Origin: Pontibacter sp. HSC-36F09
Lineage (GTDB): Bacteria > Bacteroidota > Bacteroidia > Cytophagales > Hymenobacteraceae
Reading direction: 5' to 3'
Assembly (NCBI RefSeq): GCF_024171605.1
Contig: NZ_JALKAA010000003.1
Coordinates: 372,001 to 436,000 of the forward strand
Length of the DNA: 64,000 bases
A model generated the notes under the pieces. It was given only the letters and a program-made list of their open reading frames with translations. It was not told the origin of the DNA and searched no databases. The translations under genes were made by a program, and so were the position numbers. Below, one piece after another: positions 33,813 through 43,781 of the stretch. Within the stretch, counting starts at the first letter, position 1, and each line of letters starts with the position of its first letter.

Positions 33813-34955
33813 TTACTTACCAAGCATAAAGGTAAGCGCCCTCGGCATACGCTTAGACCAGGCTGCTTCGTTGTGCTGGGCATTTGTGTCCAGTATCCAA
33901 ACATAGTCCTTGCCTTCGCGATAACCTTTTTCCTGCAGGGCTGTGAGCATCTCATCTATACCTGGCTGCAGGCGTGCCTCAAGGTCCACACCGCCGTTGT
34001 CAATGTAAAATTTCAGCTTCCTCTTTTTACCAGTATAAGCCTGCACGTCTTTCACATAATTGATGTGCATAATCTTAAAAGCAGGCGACATGCAGATAGC
34101 CTTACTGAAAACCTGCGGATATTCCCAAGCCAGCATAAAGGCTATGATACCCCCAGCCGAAGAGCCGCCGGTTAAGGTGTGTTTTGCGCTTGGTTTGGTG
34201 CGGTAACTTTGGTCGAGGAGCGGCTTAACCGTGTTCACCACAAAATCCATGTAAGCGCTTCCTTTGGTGCCCGGCACATACTCCTCCATGCGGTCCGGAG
34301 TGTTGTTTATACCTACAATGATGACCGGCTCCATTCGCTTGCTTCGTATCATGCTGTCGGCTATTTCGTCGATGCGCCAATCCACACCGAAAGAGCTGGT
34401 GGCAGGATCGAACACATTCTGGCCGTCATGCAAGTAGAGTACCGGATAGCGCTTGCTGCCTTTCTCGTAGCCCGGAGGCAACCATACGATCAGATCGCGT
34501 GGTTTGAGACTGTCGGCGGTGAGGTTGCGATGATAACGCACTGTACCCGTAATGCCACCTGTAACTTTTCGCTCTTCCTTCTTCAGCCAATACCTTAATT
34601 CGTGCTGCACGAGGGTGTCGCCTTCAAGCTGCAGACTGAAGTTCGGCAGGGGTTCGCCATTCGCGTCAGTAGCCTCAGTTTCCCATGAACCCAGCGTGAA
34701 TTTGTAGGCAACCGATGGTTCCTTCAGGTATAGTATCTTTTCCCATACCTGCCCGCCCACATATTCCAGCGCCACTTTGTCCGGCTGCCAGTTACCGAGC
34801 TCAGGCGTGCTGCCGCTCAGGTATACACGCTGTGAATCCAGGAGTGTGGCAGCGTGTATCCGGAAGGTCACACGGATGCTATCGGGCTGTTGCTGGCCCC
34901 AGACAGTCTGGCACAGGCAGAGCATAGCCAACAAAGTCAACAGAAAGTATCTCAT
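33813..34955 (-). CDS. Secreted esterase with N-terminal CBM20-like starch-binding domain
   Basis: 380 residues from the ATG at 34955, which begins a signal peptide (MRYFLLTLLAMLCLCQTVWG). An in-frame extension to 35114 is unlikely. Residues about 25-115 (VTFRIHAATLLDSQRVYLSG with ELGNWQPDKV and YKFTLGSWE) look like a CBM20 or AMPK-glycogen-binding-like beta-sandwich. Residues about 135-380 are an esterase-D/PF00756 alpha/beta hydrolase with LYLHDGQNVFD, the nucleophile GGSSAGG, and a late histidine in NAQHNEAAW. It may cleave an ester on a sugar polymer or a siderophore-like molecule. The substrate is not readable. Confidence 0.85.
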   Translation of the reverse strand: MRYFLLTLLAMLCLCQTVWGQQQPDSIRVTFRIHAATLLDSQRVYLSGSTPELGNWQPDKVALEYVGGQVWEKILYLKEPSVAYKFTLGSWETEATDANGEPLPNFSLQLEGDTLVQHELRYWLKKEERKVTGGITGTVRYHRNLTADSLKPRDLIVWLPPGYEKGSKRYPVLYLHDGQNVFDPATSSFGVDWRIDEIADSMIRSKRMEPVIIVGINNTPDRMEEYVPGTKGSAYMDFVVNTVKPLLDQSYRTKPSAKHTLTGGSSAGGIIAFMLAWEYPQVFSKAICMSPAFKIMHINYVKDVQAYTGKKRKLKFYIDNGGVDLEARLQPGIDEMLTALQEKGYREGKDYVWILDTNAQHNEAAWSKRMPRALTFMLGK

Positions 34956-34998
34956 AGGTTTTGCCTCAGTTGGTTCTGCCATAAAGATAGGGGAAATG

Positions 34999-35949
34999 TC
35001 ACAGACAGCGGACGTCGAGCGTAAGGGGCTCGTCTGGATTGAGTTCCTTTGTGCCCACAATGTAGTGGCTGAAAGCGTTGAGGGCGCTTTTCTGCAGGGC
35101 ATGGTATACCGCATCGCTGGGCTGACAGCAAATCTGCATGTAATTGATGCCCTGCTTGTAGAGTTGCAGCGACACCTCCGGCAAGGTATGGATGTTTTCT
35201 TGGGTCAGATTGTAGATGGTTGTCGTTTTCAGCATCGAACCGATCAAGGGCACATACTTATTTGTTCGTATAAACCGGTTTCCGAGCCAAAGCCCGCCAC
35301 TCAACACCGGGTTCACGGACTTCACTTTGAACTGGTATACCTGGTGCGTGTTCCACAAGCCGAGTCCACCGTCTGTCACTTCGCAGTAGTTGCTCAGTTT
35401 ATCACTATCCGAGAGGAGCGAAACACTGAAAATAGGCTCCCCAATGGCCGCATTTTCGACCCGTAAGGTGCGTGCTGTCGGAAAGGTCAGGTATAGAAAT
35501 TCGTACAGGAAGGTACTGCGATAGGATTTGGAGATCAGGTTCAGCATGGTGAGGTTGCCTGCCCGCAAGCTGGTGAACTGTCGTGTTAGCCCCTTTGGTT
35601 CAAAAAAACGTTTACGCAGACAAGTAGCTAGTTCACGCCCAATTCCCCTGTTCCGAACAGTCGGATCGACCACTACGTCGAAACCGAAGCCAGCCTGGTG
35701 CAGTTCGCCGTTGATGCGCATAGGAGCCTGCGCAGCGGTGACACCTGCCAGCACCTTGGCATCCGGCCCGACCGCGACAAAGGCTGTATAGTCTTCAAAC
35801 AGAGCAGCCCGGCTCAAAAACTCCGAACGCACGGTTTCGAGCTTCACCATAAAGCCCTGCGGTGAAAGGCGCTCGATTTCCAGGAGGGCCTGCTCATGCT
35901 CAGGACGATAGGGCACTATTTTGAAACCCTTTTTTCTATTGGCCATCAT
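34999..35949 (-). CDS. GNAT family N-acetyltransferase
   Basis: A 316-residue protein with a GNAT domain in the first half. The acetyl-CoA pyrophosphate loop R-N-R-G-I-G-R is in VDPTVRNRGIGRELATCLRK. The second half (about 160-316) is a separate alpha/beta domain without a known name. The two-domain size suggests it acts on a larger acceptor such as a polysaccharide precursor or peptide, but no function can be named. It is followed by a 43-bp gap to the esterase gene in the same direction. Confidence 0.82.
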   Translation of the reverse strand: MMANRKKGFKIVPYRPEHEQALLEIERLSPQGFMVKLETVRSEFLSRAALFEDYTAFVAVGPDAKVLAGVTAAQAPMRINGELHQAGFGFDVVVDPTVRNRGIGRELATCLRKRFFEPKGLTRQFTSLRAGNLTMLNLISKSYRSTFLYEFLYLTFPTARTLRVENAAIGEPIFSVSLLSDSDKLSNYCEVTDGGLGLWNTHQVYQFKVKSVNPVLSGGLWLGNRFIRTNKYVPLIGSMLKTTTIYNLTQENIHTLPEVSLQLYKQGINYMQICCQPSDAVYHALQKSALNAFSHYIVGTKELNPDEPLTLDVRCL

Positions 35950-36262
35950 GGTATGAAATAGCTGTCTCCTAAGCGCTTAGTGAACTTATGCGGGTAGGGC
36001 TGGTGGTAATTCTAGAGGATTTAATTGTCCTTTAGAATACGATTGATTCTATAAATAAGATAATATTAATTTTAATTATATTGAGCGTGTTAAGCTGCTC
36101 TAACTCTTGGTGCAATTGTTCAAACAGATGCTTGAACTCAATGATGAATCTAGGCAAGGTTTTCTGCTAAGAGAGAGACAATAACGGTCATTTGACTCGA
36201 TGACACTAAAGCAAAAAGCCCTTCATTTGAAGAGCTTTTACTAATAGCTTTTGGACGAATAG
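35950..36262. other. AT-rich intergenic region between nuoN and GNAT genes
   Basis: A 313-bp AT-rich stretch with no plausible gene. It contains the likely terminator of the nuo operon at 36213-36239 and, at the other end, the upstream region of the GNAT gene. I see no clear -7 element. Confidence 0.5.
36213..36239 (-). terminator. Terminator hairpin after nuoN
   Basis: AAAAGCCCTTC-ATTT-GAAGAGCTTTT: an 11-bp stem with one mismatch, 23 bp beyond the nuoN stop codon, ending in T-rich sequence on both strands. It probably closes the 15-kb nuo operon. Confidence 0.7.
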
Positions 36263-37717
36263 CTAGGGCACAGCAGTTGCAATTAATCCCTGAATGATCT
36301 GTAATAAGCCGGATGGGTATACGCCAATATAAACCAGTAGCAAAGCCAGTACAGTGAGGGTACCTACACTAGCCAGGTAGATGGAAGGGCGCAAACGGCC
36401 CCGCGGTTGAATGGCCGTATCCGCTTCGGGTTGCTGGAACATGACGGCTACAATGCGGATGTAGTAGAACAGACCGATAACACTATTCAGCGCCAGCATG
36501 ATCACCAGCAGCCAGAGTTGCGTGTTCACGCCCGCCGCCAGGATGTAGAATTTGCCCACGAACCCCGCCGTGAGCGGTATACCTGCCAGCGAAAGCAGCA
36601 TAGCCGTGAACACCGCCGCTGTCCACGGGCGCTGCCAAAACAGGGCGCGGTAGTCTTCCAGTTGCTCCGCATCGCGTTCCGTGTCCGAGAGCATGGCGAT
36701 CACGCCGAAAGCACCGACTGTAGTAATAAAATAAGCCACCAGGTAAAAGGTCACTGCCTGCACGCCCATCTGGTTGCCGGCCAGAAAGGCCACCAATAGG
36801 TAACCCAGGTGTGCGATAGAGGAGTAGGCGAGGATGCGCTTGACGTTGCGCTGCAGCAGGGCCAGCAGATTACCGGCCAGCATGGAGGCAATGGCTACAA
36901 TTGTGAAAATCAGCATAAGCGTTGGGTAGCGGAATCCGTCCACTTCCATGAAAAAGCGAATCAGCACACCCAGCACACCGCCTTTGGAAACGGTGGCAAT
37001 AAAGGCCGTGACCGGAGCGGGAGCACCTTCATATACATCCGGCGCCCACATATGGAAGGGCACGACACTCAGCTTAAAACCTATACCTACAATCATCATC
37101 CCGAAGCCGGTCAGTAGCAAAAGAGGCAGTTCTGTAAAACCGGCAATAGCCGTGGCTATACCTGCAAATTCCATGGTGCCGGTGCTGGCATAAACCAGCG
37201 CCATCCCGAAGAGCAGGAAAGCCGAGGAAAATGCGGCCAGAATGAGGTATTTTATACCTGCCTCGTCGGACCGCTCCCTTTTGCGCAGATAAGCGATAAG
37301 CGCATAAAGCGACACACTCAGTATTTCCAGGCCCAGGAAAAGCGAAGCGAAATGTTTGCTGATGACGAGGACACAGGCCCCAATGGTTGCCAGCAGCAAC
37401 AGGATGTAAAACTCTTCCTTGCGCTCTTCCCGTTGCTCGAAATAAGCATAGGAAAGCATGCTGATGAGCAGCGCCGTGAGCAGCATCATCCCGATGTAAA
37501 ACATACCAAACCCGTCTACCACCAGCAGCGGCTCGATGGTATAACGCGCCACATCTCGCAGTTCATACAACGAGGCGAAGGCTGCCAGGAAAGAGATTGC
37601 CGTAATCACGTACATGATTTTGTGGTTGCGGCCCACGGCAATCACCAGCATGGATACCAGCACCGAAAAGGTGAGGATAAGCAGCGGCATGAGGTGTTGG
37701 AAATCAGTCAGTGTCAT
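36263..37717 (-). CDS. nuoN: NADH-quinone oxidoreductase subunit N
   Basis: A 484-residue antiporter-like subunit with about 14 membrane helices. The conserved region is FKLSVVPFHMWAPDVYEGAP, and ILAYSSIAHLGYLL carries family residues. It is a proton-channel subunit of the membrane arm of complex I. Its start overlaps the nuoM stop by 4 bp, so the two are translationally coupled. It is the last gene of the operon, followed by a hairpin terminator. Confidence 0.96.
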   Translation of the reverse strand: MTLTDFQHLMPLLILTFSVLVSMLVIAVGRNHKIMYVITAISFLAAFASLYELRDVARYTIEPLLVVDGFGMFYIGMMLLTALLISMLSYAYFEQREERKEEFYILLLLATIGACVLVISKHFASLFLGLEILSVSLYALIAYLRKRERSDEAGIKYLILAAFSSAFLLFGMALVYASTGTMEFAGIATAIAGFTELPLLLLTGFGMMIVGIGFKLSVVPFHMWAPDVYEGAPAPVTAFIATVSKGGVLGVLIRFFMEVDGFRYPTLMLIFTIVAIASMLAGNLLALLQRNVKRILAYSSIAHLGYLLVAFLAGNQMGVQAVTFYLVAYFITTVGAFGVIAMLSDTERDAEQLEDYRALFWQRPWTAAVFTAMLLSLAGIPLTAGFVGKFYILAAGVNTQLWLLVIMLALNSVIGLFYYIRIVAVMFQQPEADTAIQPRGRLRPSIYLASVGTLTVLALLLVYIGVYPSGLLQIIQGLIATAVP

Positions 37718-39318
37718 GGTGTTTTAATTTGAAGATTTGGAAATGGCTTCGCTTCCTCCAGTTTAGCTGGGCTTGCCTCGGTTTTGGACTCTTCTATATG
37801 CGCCATATTTTCTGGTTTTAGAGGGAGTTCTTCTGGCTTAGAAGTAGGTTTGGTATAAGTCTGAAGTTGCTCCTGTATACTTGGATGGGCGGTTTCGAGG
37901 AAGGGCTGCGGGTATAGTCCGAGCCAGAGAATCATCACGACCATAGGTATAGCAATCAGCATTTCGCGGGCATTCAGGTCTGGAAGTGATACCTCCAGTT
38001 TATACCCTTCAAAGAAGATTTTCTGCATGATGCGCAGCGAATAAATGGTGGCCATCACCAGCCCGATGGTCGCAAAAACCGTCAGCCAGTTGTTTGCTTG
38101 CCAGGAGCCAACCAGCGTCAGGAATTCGGCGATGAAGTTACCGAGTCCGGGTAGACCGAGGGAGGCCATGACAAAGACAAGGGCAATGACGCCCATCTTG
38201 GGAGCCATGGTCCAGAAGCCGCCCATTTTCTGGATATCGCGGGTATGGAGTCGTTCGTATAGGAAGCCCGCTATGATGAAAAGCGCACCGGTGCTCAGAC
38301 CATGTGTAATCATCTGCATGACGACGCCCTGCAGTGCCCACTCGTTGAAGGCGAACACACCCAGTATCACAAAACCCATGTGGCTCACGCTGGTATAAGC
38401 CACTAATCTTTTGAGGTCCGTTTGTGAGAAGGCCAGCATCGCGCCGTAGATAATGCCGATTACACCGAGAAGCATGGCCCATGGAGCGAACTCCACAGTG
38501 GCCGTCGGGAATAGTGGCAGCACGAAACGCAGTAAACCATATGCTCCAGTTTTGAGTAATAAACCCGCCAGAATCACGCTGCCCGCGGTTGGCGCCTGTG
38601 AGTGCGCATCGGGTAGCCAGGAATGGAAAGGCACGACGGGCAACTTCACCAGGAAAGCAGCGAGGAATCCGAACATCAGCAGGCGTGCCGCTTCGGGTGC
38701 CAGCGTGGTGTTCAGCAATTCAAAATAGTTGAAGGTATAAACGCCGGTCTGGTTGCCATGAATGAAGTAAAGTCCGAGGATAGCCAGCAGCATAAGCAAG
38801 CCAGAAGCCTGTGTGAAGAGGAAGAATTTGAAGGCGGCATAACGTCGGTTTTCGTGTCCCCAGATGCCAATGAGAAAATACATCGGGATAAGCATGACTT
38901 CCCAGAAAAAGTAAAACAGGAAGAGGTCCATGGTGAGGAACACACCGGTTATACCTGCCAGCACCCACAGCAGATTGAAGTGAAAGAAAGCGACCTTAGT
39001 CTGAATCTCGCGCCACGAAATGAGCACCGATAGCAAGCCGAGGAAAAAAGTGAGCAGCAGCATGAGGAGACTCAAACCATCCAGCGCCAGACGAAAACTA
39101 ATGCCCCACTGCGGAATCCAGGGCTGGTTGAACTGAATCAGCCAGGCCGAGTCCAGAACAGGTATAGGGTTGCTCAGCCACTGGTATAGTGTCATCCCGA
39201 AAACAGCCAGTACCGAGCCCAGCGCTATCCAGCGGGGCAGAGCACGGTTAACCTTTCCGGAAATCCAGGCCAGCACGCCGCCAGCCATCAGTATCACAAT
39301 CAGCCAGACCAATATCAT
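37714..39318 (-). CDS. nuoM: NADH-quinone oxidoreductase subunit M with hydrophilic C-terminal tail
   Basis: A 534-residue antiporter-like subunit of the proton-pumping arm. Typical motifs are VKLPVVPFHSWLPDAHSQAP and LKRLVAYTSVSHMGFV. After the last helix (near IPMVVMILWLGLYPQPFL) the protein continues for about 60 residues of charged, proline- and glutamate-rich sequence (for example KPTSKPEELPLKPENM), which is not usual for NuoM. It overlaps nuoL and nuoN by 4 bp on either side. Confidence 0.96.
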   Translation of the reverse strand: MILVWLIVILMAGGVLAWISGKVNRALPRWIALGSVLAVFGMTLYQWLSNPIPVLDSAWLIQFNQPWIPQWGISFRLALDGLSLLMLLLTFFLGLLSVLISWREIQTKVAFFHFNLLWVLAGITGVFLTMDLFLFYFFWEVMLIPMYFLIGIWGHENRRYAAFKFFLFTQASGLLMLLAILGLYFIHGNQTGVYTFNYFELLNTTLAPEAARLLMFGFLAAFLVKLPVVPFHSWLPDAHSQAPTAGSVILAGLLLKTGAYGLLRFVLPLFPTATVEFAPWAMLLGVIGIIYGAMLAFSQTDLKRLVAYTSVSHMGFVILGVFAFNEWALQGVVMQMITHGLSTGALFIIAGFLYERLHTRDIQKMGGFWTMAPKMGVIALVFVMASLGLPGLGNFIAEFLTLVGSWQANNWLTVFATIGLVMATIYSLRIMQKIFFEGYKLEVSLPDLNAREMLIAIPMVVMILWLGLYPQPFLETAHPSIQEQLQTYTKPTSKPEELPLKPENMAHIEESKTEASPAKLEEAKPFPNLQIKTP

Positions 39319-41201
39319 AGCAGTAGACTTATGGTTAGAATCATAATCGCGCCGACGACAATGCCTGCCACATAATTGCGCATCACGCCGGTTTGGGTGC
39401 GGGAGAAGAGCTCGTGAAAGTTCTGTGTCGCGTTGGCAATGAAGGTATAGATGGAGTCAATGAAGTCGTTTTTATTCACCTTGGACAGGTATACATAAGG
39501 CCGCACAAAAAGCGCATCGTAGAGTTGGTCGAAGCCCCAGCCGGATTGCCAGAAACGGTGAACCGCCATGGCAAATTCAGAGCGGTGGATGCTTTCAACC
39601 AGCTCTGGTTTTTTGTAATAGAAAAGGTAGGCAATGAAAATGCCACCCAGCGAAACTGCCGCCGCTAGTAACTGCAGCATCCACTCGTACTGGCTAAAAT
39701 TCGGTACCATTGTGACAGCAGGCAGGATAGGTGCCAGGAAGTCGGAGAAGAGCACAACGTGCCCGAAGTTGTGCGGCAGCTCAATGAAACCACCAGCAAA
39801 AGAAAGGATACCCAGGATAATCAGTGGCACTGTAATGGCCATAGTTGGTTTATGTCCGACATGGGTTTTTTCTTCGCCAAAGAAGGTGAGGAAGACCATC
39901 CGGAAGGTATAGATGGAGGTGATGAAAGCACCCAGTAAACCGGCCAGGTATAGCCAGATGTTGCCGTTCTCACCTGCCAGCTGCAACCACAGGATCTGGT
40001 CTTTGCTGTAGAAGCCCGCCGACACCAGCGGGAAGGCCGCGAGCGAGGCTGCGCCAATCAAGAAGGTATAGAAGACGACGGGCAGTTTCTTGCTCAGGCC
40101 ACCCATCTTCCGCATGTCCTGTTCGTGGTGCATCGCCAGTATAATTGCTCCTGCACAGAGGAAAAGCAGCGCTTTGAAGAAGCCGTGAATCATGAAGTGG
40201 AACACACCCGATGACCAGGCACCCACACCCAAAGCCAGAAACATATAGCCCACCTGACTGATAGTGGAGTAGGCCAGTACCCGCTTTATGTCGTACTGTG
40301 TGAGTGCTGCAAATCCCGCGATGAGCAAGGTAACAGCTCCAATCACCGCCACTGCCGTCATGGCCACCGGCGATACCGCAAAAATCACGTGCATGCGGGC
40401 AATCAGGTATACCCCGGCCGTCACCATGGTCGCCGCGTGTATGAGCGCACTCACCGGCGTCGGACCCGCCATCGCATCAGGTAGCCAGGTCTGCAAAGGC
40501 AATTGACCTGACTTGCCGACCGCACCGCCCAGTAGAAGCAGGGCGATAATCATGGCCGTTTCATTGCCTACGCTCCATACCTGCGCCGCTTCCGTGGAAA
40601 TGCTCTGGATGTGCAACGTGCCGAAATGCTGGAAGAGCATGAACAAACCAATGGCCATGGCCGTGTCACCGACACGGGTGATGATGAAGGCTTTTCGGGC
40701 GGCGTAACCGTTGGCGGGCTCCTTGTACCAGAAGCCAATGAGCAGGTAGGAGCAGAGACCCACGCCTTCCCAACCCAGGTATAGCAAGAGTAAATTATCG
40801 GCCATCACGAGCATGAGCATGGAGCCTACAAAGAGGTTCATGCAGGCAAAAAATCTTGCATAGTCCTTGTCTTCGGCCATGTACTCGGTGGAGTAAATGT
40901 GAATCAGGAAACCGACGAAAGTGATGACGAAAATAAAGACCATCGAAAGGGCGTCGAGGTGGAAAGCAATGGAGGGACTGAAACCCGCCACATCAAACCA
41001 CTGCCATACTTCCTGCCGGATAAAAGCCGGTCGCGAACTGAGGTATTCTATACCCAACACCAGTGTAACAGCGGCTGAAATGCCGACGCTCCCGACCCCG
41101 ATGACCGAGACCAGCGCACGGGAAATGCGGTTGCCAAAGAGTACCAGCAAAAGGGCGCCGGCAAAGGGCAGGGTGGGGATTAACCAGAGTAATTCTCCCA
41201 T
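39315..41201 (-). CDS. nuoL: NADH-quinone oxidoreductase subunit L
   Basis: A 628-residue antiporter-like subunit, of usual length, with the long lateral C-terminal helix region (about 520-628). The motifs LPLQTWLPDAMAGPTPVSAL and IKRVLAYSTISQVGYMF are diagnostic. It is the distal proton-channel subunit of complex I. It starts 4 bp after the nuoK stop and overlaps nuoM by 4 bp. Confidence 0.97.
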   Translation of the reverse strand: MGELLWLIPTLPFAGALLLVLFGNRISRALVSVIGVGSVGISAAVTLVLGIEYLSSRPAFIRQEVWQWFDVAGFSPSIAFHLDALSMVFIFVITFVGFLIHIYSTEYMAEDKDYARFFACMNLFVGSMLMLVMADNLLLLYLGWEGVGLCSYLLIGFWYKEPANGYAARKAFIITRVGDTAMAIGLFMLFQHFGTLHIQSISTEAAQVWSVGNETAMIIALLLLGGAVGKSGQLPLQTWLPDAMAGPTPVSALIHAATMVTAGVYLIARMHVIFAVSPVAMTAVAVIGAVTLLIAGFAALTQYDIKRVLAYSTISQVGYMFLALGVGAWSSGVFHFMIHGFFKALLFLCAGAIILAMHHEQDMRKMGGLSKKLPVVFYTFLIGAASLAAFPLVSAGFYSKDQILWLQLAGENGNIWLYLAGLLGAFITSIYTFRMVFLTFFGEEKTHVGHKPTMAITVPLIILGILSFAGGFIELPHNFGHVVLFSDFLAPILPAVTMVPNFSQYEWMLQLLAAAVSLGGIFIAYLFYYKKPELVESIHRSEFAMAVHRFWQSGWGFDQLYDALFVRPYVYLSKVNKNDFIDSIYTFIANATQNFHELFSRTQTGVMRNYVAGIVVGAIMILTISLLL

Positions 41202-41205
41202 CGTT

Positions 41206-41514
41206 TTATCCTTTCATAAAATTAGCTGCGTCGCTGTTGAGCGTCTTCAGCTGGTGATGAATCTGCAGTATCAGAGCCAGACCAACCGACACTTCAGCGG
41301 CGGCCATTGTGAGAATGAAGATGAACATGATTTGTCCGTCCGGCTGTGCCCAGTGACTACCTGCCACGATAAAAGCCAGCCCGGCGGCATTGAGCATAAT
41401 CTCCACGGAAATGAGCATGAAAATGATGTTGCGGCGAATCATCACACTAATCAGCCCGAGCATGAACAGCACGCCTGCCAGCAACAAACCTGTTTCCATT
41501 GGTATAGTCGTCAT
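41206..41514 (-). CDS. nuoK: NADH-quinone oxidoreductase subunit K
   Basis: A 102-residue membrane protein with three helices, of standard NuoK length. The membrane glutamates in [15 protein letters not shown] and [13 protein letters not shown] are the conserved proton-transfer residues of this subunit. It overlaps the nuoJ stop by 4 bp (ATG within the end of nuoJ) and ends 4 bp before nuoL. Confidence 0.97.
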   Translation of the reverse strand: MTTIPMETGLLLAGVLFMLGLISVMIRRNIIFMLISVEIMLNAAGLAFIVAGSHWAQPDGQIMFIFILTMAAAEVSVGLALILQIHHQLKTLNSDAANFMKG

Positions 41515-42068
41515 AGGACAGCGCTCCTTTCTTTTTGCGGTTCCTGTTGCTGCAGGAAGCGGTGGATGATTTTCTTCTTTTGCCGACCTAAGTGGTAGGC
41601 TCCCACTATACCTGCCATCAGGAGAATACCCGATAGCTGCACACCCAGCACATAGGGGCCGTACAGCGCCAACCCGACAGCCCGTGCATCAACATAACTG
41701 CCAGCGGCAGGAGCGGCAGGCATTTCAGCGATGACCAACAGGTATACCAACTCAGCCAGCAAGACAAAGGAAAGCAGAGCAGGACCCATCCAGAGTTTGG
41801 GCTGGAGCCATGCTTTTTCCTGTTCCACATCTTCGCGGGTAAGGCTGAGCATCATGATGACGAATATGATGAGCACCACAATCGCCCCGGCATAAACAAT
41901 CACTTCAAGGGCTGCCATGAAAGGTGCGCCCATCGTCAGGAACACCACGGCCACTGCCAGAAAAGAGACCACCAGGTATAGCAGGGCATGAATCATGTTG
42001 AAGCGCGTGATGACCATAATGGTGGCTAGCACGGCGACGGCTGCGGCTATATAAAATGTGAGTTCCAT
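41511..42068 (-). CDS. nuoJ: NADH-quinone oxidoreductase subunit J
   Basis: A 185-residue protein with five membrane helices. The conserved third-helix region [20 protein letters not shown] is present. It belongs to the E-channel region of complex I between the quinone site and the antiporter subunits. It lies 3 bp after nuoI and overlaps nuoK by 4 bp. Confidence 0.96.
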   Translation of the reverse strand: MELTFYIAAAVAVLATIMVITRFNMIHALLYLVVSFLAVAVVFLTMGAPFMAALEVIVYAGAIVVLIIFVIMMLSLTREDVEQEKAWLQPKLWMGPALLSFVLLAELVYLLVIAEMPAAPAAGSYVDARAVGLALYGPYVLGVQLSGILLMAGIVGAYHLGRQKKKIIHRFLQQQEPQKERSAVL

Positions 42069-42071
42069 AGG

Positions 42072-42587
42072 CTAGGGGAGTAAGCTTTTGATGTCTACAG
42101 GAGGCGCTTCGTTCTCGGCTTCGCCCTTGCCTTTTCCGCCGATGGCCAGTCCCGCTACCTTGTAGTAGTTGTAGCCGTGGTACTTGCCTTGTCCGTTGAT
42201 GAGGAGGTCCTTTTTCTCGTAGACGAGGTTTTGGCGGTTGTATTCGCCCATCTCAAAATCAGGTATGAGCTGAATGGCATAAGTCGGGCAGGCGTCTTCG
42301 CAGAAACCGCAGAAAATGCAGCGCGAAAAGTTGATGCGGAAGAACTCGGGATAGCGTCGGCCGGTCGGGTCTTCGGTGGCCTGCAGCGCGATGCAGTCTA
42401 CGGGGCAGGCAGCAGCGCAGAGATTGCAGGCCACGCAGCGTTCGCCCCCGTCCGGGTCCCGCGACAAGACAATGCGGCCCCGCCAGCGGGTCGGGAGAAT
42501 GGCCTTTTGCTCCGGATACTGAATGGTTTCCCGCTTGTGAAACGCATGCAGAAACGTGAGCCACATACTGCGCAATAAACTAAACAT
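42072..42587 (-). CDS. nuoI: NADH-quinone oxidoreductase subunit I (2x 4Fe-4S)
   Basis: A 171-residue ferredoxin-like subunit. Two 4Fe-4S motifs are complete: [15 protein letters not shown] and [13 protein letters not shown]. It carries clusters N6a and N6b, which take electrons from NuoG to NuoB. It is separated from nuoH by 222 bp with a dispersed hairpin repeat, an odd break for this operon, and from nuoJ by 3 bp. Confidence 0.97.
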   Translation of the reverse strand: MFSLLRSMWLTFLHAFHKRETIQYPEQKAILPTRWRGRIVLSRDPDGGERCVACNLCAAACPVDCIALQATEDPTGRRYPEFFRINFSRCIFCGFCEDACPTYAIQLIPDFEMGEYNRQNLVYEKKDLLINGQGKYHGYNYYKVAGLAIGGKGKGEAENEAPPVDIKSLLP

Positions 42588-42809
42588 AATTGCTCCTTTC
42601 GTTTATTGATTTTTCTTTAATTGTTCTTTGACCGTTCACTATTTCGGATTTCGCATCCGAAACAGCAGTTAGAGCAGTTTTGCGAGTTGTCATTTCGAGC
42701 TTAGCTAGAAATCTGGATCAATGTGATTACCGAACTATTCCAGATTTATCATTTCATTCGAAATGACATAATTATATTCACTCAATCGCTAAATCACTCA
42801 TTCACTCAA
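42588..42809. other. Repeat-containing gap between nuoH and nuoI
   Basis: A 222-bp non-coding gap inside the complex I operon. It holds a full copy of the dispersed hairpin element (42688-42768) and a TCACTCATTCACTCAATCA tail at 42794-42812 that runs into the nuoH stop codon. The rest is AT-rich and has no plausible gene. Confidence 0.6.
42688..42768. repeat. Dispersed hairpin element, copy 2
   Basis: An 81-bp inverted repeat: left arm 42688-42716 (TGTCATTTCGAGCTTAGCTA, then GAAATCTGG) and right arm 42740-42768 (CCAGATTTATCATTTCATTC, then GAAATGACA). The arms pair over most of their length around a 23-nt spacer. Same family as 31859-31937. Confidence 0.8.
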
Positions 42810-42812
42810 TCA
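42794..42812. repeat. 19-bp TCACTCA tail at the nuoH stop
   Basis: The 19-mer TCACTCATTCACTCAATCA covers the nuoH stop codon; an identical 19-mer lies at 48471-48489, 4 bp from the nuoCD stop. Inside, TCACTCA-type 7-mers repeat. Both copies have the same orientation relative to the genes. Confidence 0.65.
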
Positions 42813-43781
42813 CCTAAATCCATCATTCAGCCACAACAACACCCCCGCCGTCACCACCAGATTCAGCAAGGTCAGCGGCAGCAGATACTTCCAGCCATAC
42901 TCCATCAACTGGTCGTAGCGTGGTCTCGGCATGGAGGCACGCAGAAGGATGAAGATCATCAGGAAGAAAGCTGTTTTCAGGATGAACCAGACGATCGGTG
43001 GCAGGAAATCCGGGCCGAGCCAGCCGCCGAAAAATAAAACCACCATCATGCAGGAAATCAGGGTGATACCCATGTATTCGCCGATGAAGAACATGCCGAA
43101 TTTCATGCCCGAGTACTCGGAGTGGAAACCGGCTACGAGTTCACTTTCCGCTTCGGGCACGTCGAAGGGCAGGCGGTGCGTTTCGGCTATACCTGCGATG
43201 AAGAAGATGACGAAGCCGATGATTTGCGGCACCACGAACCACATACCCCGCTGCGCTTCCACAATGGTGCTGAGGTTGAAAGAGCCCGCCATCAGCACCA
43301 CGCCCATAAGCGACAGGCCCATGAACACTTCGTAGGAAATCATCTGCGCCGCGCCGCGCATGGCACCCAGTAAACTGTACTTATTGTTGGAGGCCCAACC
43401 ACCGAGTATAATGCTATATGCACCCATCGACGACATCGCCAGAAAGAACAGCAAACCGATGTTGAGGTCAGCCACTACAATGCCTGGCGCGAAGGGAATG
43501 ACTACGAACGACATCAGCACGGTGACCACCACAATGGCCGGAGCCAGTATGAAAACCGGTTTGTCAGCAAAGGGCGGAATCCAGTCCTGTTTGAAAAACA
43601 GCTTGATGGAGTCGGCCGCCACAATCAGCAAGCCGAAGGGACCTGCTCGGTTGGGTCCATACCTGTCCTGGAACAGAGCCAGACCGCGTCGCTCTACCCA
43701 GATAAGCAGTGCCGCCACGTTGAGCATGACGAACAACACGCCACCGATAATCAGTAAGTAGTTTGGGGTTGCTGTTTCCAT
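42810..43781 (-). CDS. nuoH: NADH-quinone oxidoreductase subunit H
   Basis: A 323-residue subunit with eight helices. The motifs [18 protein letters not shown] and [20 protein letters not shown] are diagnostic; the acidic residues of the latter line the quinone entry and E-channel. It starts inside the end of nuoG (31-bp overlap). Its stop codon falls in a short repeat tail. Confidence 0.97.
   Translation of the reverse strand: METATPNYLLIIGGVLFVMLNVAALLIWVERRGLALFQDRYGPNRAGPFGLLIVAADSIKLFFKQDWIPPFADKPVFILAPAIVVVTVLMSFVVIPFAPGIVVADLNIGLLFFLAMSSMGAYSIILGGWASNNKYSLLGAMRGAAQMISYEVFMGLSLMGVVLMAGSFNLSTIVEAQRGMWFVVPQIIGFVIFFIAGIAETHRLPFDVPEAESELVAGFHSEYSGMKFGMFFIGEYMGITLISCMMVVLFFGGWLGPDFLPPIVWFILKTAFFLMIFILLRASMPRPRYDQLMEYGWKYLLPLTLLNLVVTAGVLLWLNDGFR

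Noticed and set aside
39430..39920. Direct repeat GAAGGTATAGATGGAG in nuoL (two copies)
   Set aside because: The match is short and is explained by the frequent AGGTATA motif plus similar protein context.
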